This document shows positions 19,875 through 20,582 of a stretch of 20,582 nucleotides of DNA, piece by piece. Position 1 is the first letter of the stretch; each line of letters begins with the position of its first letter. The DNA comes from a virus, in IMG/VR virus record IMGVR_UViG_3300030101_002770, positions 1 to 20,582 of that record; one strand, given 5' to 3'. The notes below the pieces were generated by a model. The model worked only from the letters and a program-made list of their open reading frames with translations. It was not told where the DNA came from and made no database searches. A program made the position numbers and the translations under genes.

Positions 19875-19913
19875 TTATAGGACTATCCTATAATATAGGA
19901 TAGCCCTTGTCAA
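19875..19913 (-). promoter_or_regulatory. Promoter with overlapping dyad operators (copy 1)
   Basis: On the minus strand TTGACA (19908-19913) and TAGGAT (19885-19890) are 17 bp apart. Two interlocking perfect dyads cover this region: arms CTATCCTATA and TATAGGATAG around one A (19883-19903), and TTATAGGA and TCCTATAA around CTA (19875-19893). Spacer length, -10 sequence, dyad position and the downstream GAAAGGTA match copy 2 at 19334-19370. This is the clearest regulatory element in the window. Confidence 0.65.
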
Positions 19914-19916
19914 TAG

Positions 19917-20582
19917 TTAATTTAAACTATTTTGTTGTTCTTGTAGCAGTTGTTTTGCAATCGCTATTTTTTCCTCTCTAGTTTGTTCAACCTCATCAGT
20001 TAAAAGATCAGCTAAATTACTTGGACTATAAATTGATAATGCCATAGATGAATGTGCGTCTAATACACTTTCATTTAAAACCACACCAAGTCTATCAGCT
20101 AGTTCTTTTGCTTGATCAAAGTATCTGTAAGATTTCAAACCAAGTTTTAGTTTTTCCATTTTTTTATTTACATGTTCAAACATAGCTTGATGAGTTCTTA
20201 CTACTTCTTGTTGTGCAGTTTTAAAACCTTCAAAAAATTTAAAAGTTTCTTGATCTGCAACAAACTTACGAGAATGACAATAAGAAGTTCCAATTACCCA
20301 AAGTTTGAAATCATTATCCCACTCGTCTTTAGGAAACATTTGAGTTTTACTTACATCATTACGACTACCGAAACCCAAAAATTTATTTACTGCACTTTCA
20401 CTATTGTAATAAGTTGGATTTCTTTTTTCGTAGTTGTCGCCCAATCTAACCTCATAGTCAGCGTCAAGACCTTTTGCCTTTATTTCATCACGATACCATG
20501 AAGTTAGAAAGTCTTTGTCCATGTCGCCAAACTTGATATGAACATCATCATGTTCTTCTCTTTTATTACCATGATAATCTTC
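19917..20582 (-). CDS. Unknown protein, 5' end cut by the right edge
   Basis: The frame stays open from TAA at 19917 to the window edge, adding 20 codons (starting EDYHGNKREEHDDVHIKFGD) upstream of the first ATG at 20522. That ATG has no ribosome site, so the real start is probably outside the window. The visible 221 residues are charged, with NKFLGFGSRNDVSKTQMFPK, an alpha-helical region (VADQETFKFFEGFKTAQQEV), KSYRYFDQAKELADRLGVVL and a Gln-rich C-terminus. No motif I recognise. It ends just before promoter 1 and is probably the last gene of an upstream transcript of early genes. Confidence 0.72.
   Translation of the reverse strand, partial: EDYHGNKREEHDDVHIKFGDMDKDFLTSWYRDEIKAKGLDADYEVRLGDNYEKRNPTYYNSESAVNKFLGFGSRNDVSKTQMFPKDEWDNDFKLWVIGTSYCHSRKFVADQETFKFFEGFKTAQQEVVRTHQAMFEHVNKKMEKLKLGLKSYRYFDQAKELADRLGVVLNESVLDAHSSMALSIYSPSNLADLLTDEVEQTREEKIAIAKQLLQEQQNSLN

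Overview
The window is a piece of a tailed-phage genome, or of a prophage-like or environmental phage contig. It is strongly AT-rich, densely packed, and all supported genes lie on the minus strand, so transcription runs from the right edge to the left. The head and connector proteins look P22-like (large portal, coiled-coil scaffold, gp4-like connector). Many of the small proteins have the look of families common in uncultured marine phages, so an AT-rich marine bacterium such as a SAR11- or SAR116-type host is plausible. The host cannot be read from this sequence.

In transcription order, the right end (20582-19060) carries four small non-structural genes: one cut by the window edge, a small basic protein, a Cys/His zinc-binding-like protein and an 85-aa protein. 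Two almost identical sigma70-type promoters (TTGAC, 17-bp spacer, TAGGAT), each overlaid by an ATAGGAT/ATCCTAT dyad, drive them. A hairpin and a ~200-bp AT-rich gap with a promoter candidate follow. The packaging and head module then begins: terminase large subunit, a 300-aa protein and an 829-aa HTH-containing putative internal virion protein, joined by TAATG stop/start overlaps, then a 52-aa mini-gene and the portal (11377-13878).

Between the portal and the GroES-like gene (8052-11373) is a cassette of about fourteen tiny genes, mostly very Lys/Arg-rich. It includes a putative two-TM holin, DUF6496-, DUF5872- and DUF6321-like proteins, an EF-hand-like mini-protein and two paralogous MLDKL mini-proteins. 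Most of these are too short for ordinary gene callers. They are linked by 4-5-nt or 8-nt stop/start overlaps, which suggests translational coupling. Two of them look frame-disrupted.

The left half is the assembly module in the usual order: GroES-like co-chaperonin, scaffold, a 154-aa head-associated protein, a putative decoration protein, the major capsid protein, a hairpin, two small overlapping genes, a promoter and structured leader, a structural protein, a UUCG hairpin, a 92-aa protein, a P22 gp4-like connector, a 165-aa protein, a DUF6682-like adaptor, a 150-aa structural protein, and the N-terminal 385 residues of a repeat-containing tail fibre that runs off the left edge. No tRNA, integrase, IS element or CRISPR array was seen. 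No small terminase could be recognised.
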